The translations under genes were made by a program, and so were the position numbers. DNA of 6,300 bases from an uncultured Clostridia bacterium (GTDB lineage Bacteria; Bacillota; Clostridia; TANB77; CAG-508), in NCBI GenBank assembly GCA_934169775.1, contig CAKPOI010000047.1, forward strand, positions 1-6,300, read 5' to 3'. The notes beneath the pieces were generated by a model. It made no database searches, was not told the DNA's origin, and saw only the letters and a program-made list of their open reading frames with translations. Shown piece by piece: positions 5,872 to 6,300 of the stretch. How positions within the stretch are numbered: position 1 is the stretch's first letter; every line of letters starts with the position of its first letter.

Positions 5872-6060
5872 CTATTTCATTTGCTCTACAATTGACTATT
5901 ATTCCAGCGATTATATAAAAACCATAACCAATACAAAATATGGAAACGGTGCTTCTAACTATACCGCTAAAGCCTTTCGCCATTATCCCGAAAATAGTGC
6001 TCCAGCAGAGAAATAGCGCCAGCAGACATAAAAAACTCGAACCCCTTGTAAAATGGGCAT
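5858..6060 (-). pseudogene. Small two-helix membrane protein, probably frame-broken near its start
   Basis: An open frame to the TAA at 5858-5860 gives two hydrophobic segments, FLCLLALFLCWSTIFGIMA and VSIFCIGYGFYIIAGIIV, joined by a short KGFSGIVRST loop and ending NCRANEIDTGD. It has no start codon ahead of the first helix. An ATG at 6060 in another frame reads MPILQGVRVF up to a T6 run (6030-6035). One additional T would join the two into a 67-residue protein with a normal positively charged lead-in to helix one. The only in-frame ATG (5983) would remove the first helix and leave 41 residues. The 3' end overlaps the TnpV remnant by a few bases. Family unknown. No strong ribosome binding site precedes the ATG at 6060. 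Confidence 0.45.
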
Positions 6061-6088
6061 CAGAAGTTTTCTACCCGTTATTCTTGTT

Positions 6089-6300
6089 CTATAATTCAAG
6101 TGAATCTTCTGCATCCACCCACATCTGTAAATTGCCATCAAGATATAATCTTGCATATTCTAAAGGCTCATCCACAGCCAATGAAGTAAGCGCACATTCT
6201 GATCCATATGTGGTTTTTAAATCTTTTTCAGCTCCCCAGCAATCAATGCGAAGCATATATCCAACACTTGTGTAAACATCAATACTATCGTGTTTTATGT
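6089..6300 (-). CDS. Small soluble hypothetical protein, possibly DUF6061-like; 5' end outside the window
   Basis: The minus-strand frame is open from the right edge to a TAG at 6089-6091, giving 69 residues without a start. Segments are DSIDVYTSVGYMLRIDC, then LKTTYGSECALTSL, then AVDEPLEYARLYLDGNLQMW and VDAEDSLEL. There is no membrane helix and the protein is acidic. The order 'short beta hairpin ... DxPLeYAxLxLdGxxxxYl' is what I remember of DUF6061, a family of about 75-85 residues common on conjugative elements of Clostridia, but only part of the pattern agrees. A 111-codon open frame on the opposite strand (5940-6275) overlaps it and is its shadow. The setting with a TnpV remnant downstream supports mobile-element DNA. 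Confidence 0.6.
   Translation of the reverse strand, partial: IKHDSIDVYTSVGYMLRIDCWGAEKDLKTTYGSECALTSLAVDEPLEYARLYLDGNLQMWVDAEDSLEL

Noticed and set aside
5940..6275. Plus-strand open frame of 111 codons
   Set aside because: It is antisense to a much more protein-like minus-strand frame (6089-6300) and to the two-helix frame, has no ribosome binding site, and its composition (many S, P, H) is typical of a shadow.
1..6300. CRISPR array, tRNA or rRNA gene, riboswitch
   Set aside because: No spaced direct repeats, cloverleaf-like segments or conserved RNA motifs were seen on either strand by eye.

Overview
The window is AT-rich, with short intergenic gaps, AGGAG-type ribosome binding sites and many small lysine/isoleucine-rich membrane proteins. 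This suggests a low-GC Firmicute, most likely a gut Clostridia/Lachnospiraceae-type organism. That placement is inference from style and from protein families remembered without a database search. Every convincing gene lies on the minus strand, so transcription runs from right to left.

Layout in the direction of transcription. (1) Right flank, 6300 to about 5705: the 3' part of a small soluble protein cut by the window edge, a frame-broken small two-helix membrane protein, a decayed C-terminal end of a TnpV-like transposon protein, and a hairpin terminator. (2) A promoter at about 5678-5707 that begins immediately after the terminator. (3) A tightly packed run of genes from 5591 to 267: a two-helix protein with a PH-like domain, a protein with a soluble N-terminus and two helices, a six-helix protein, a frame-broken [2 TM + PH-like] x2 protein, a 400-residue multi-pass protein with a PH-like domain and an exported tail, a 65-residue two-helix protein, a small soluble protein with a frame break in an A7 run, and a two-helix protein with a conserved-looking WGxI-type C-terminus. 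(4) Left flank, 266 to 1: a fragment resembling a Rep_trans-type replication initiation factor, cut off by what looks like the terminal inverted repeat of an IS256-family element.

The central run has the look of the 'orphan immunity' islands of gut Clostridia: many unrelated small membrane or soluble proteins in one operon, no toxin visible, flanked by mobile-element debris. No gene here has an experimentally known function that I recognise, so 'immunity-like' is inference from organisation and protein style.

The most notable feature is recurrent frame damage at short homopolymers (A7 at 1174-1180, A8 at 3450-3457, T5 at 3705-3709, T6 at 6030-6035, plus a break inside the TnpV remnant). In each case the reading continues convincingly in another frame. 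Decay, phase-variable slippage, programmed frameshifting (the A7 site is a formal A_AAA_AAA slippery heptamer) or homopolymer sequencing errors could each explain part of this. Raw reads would decide.
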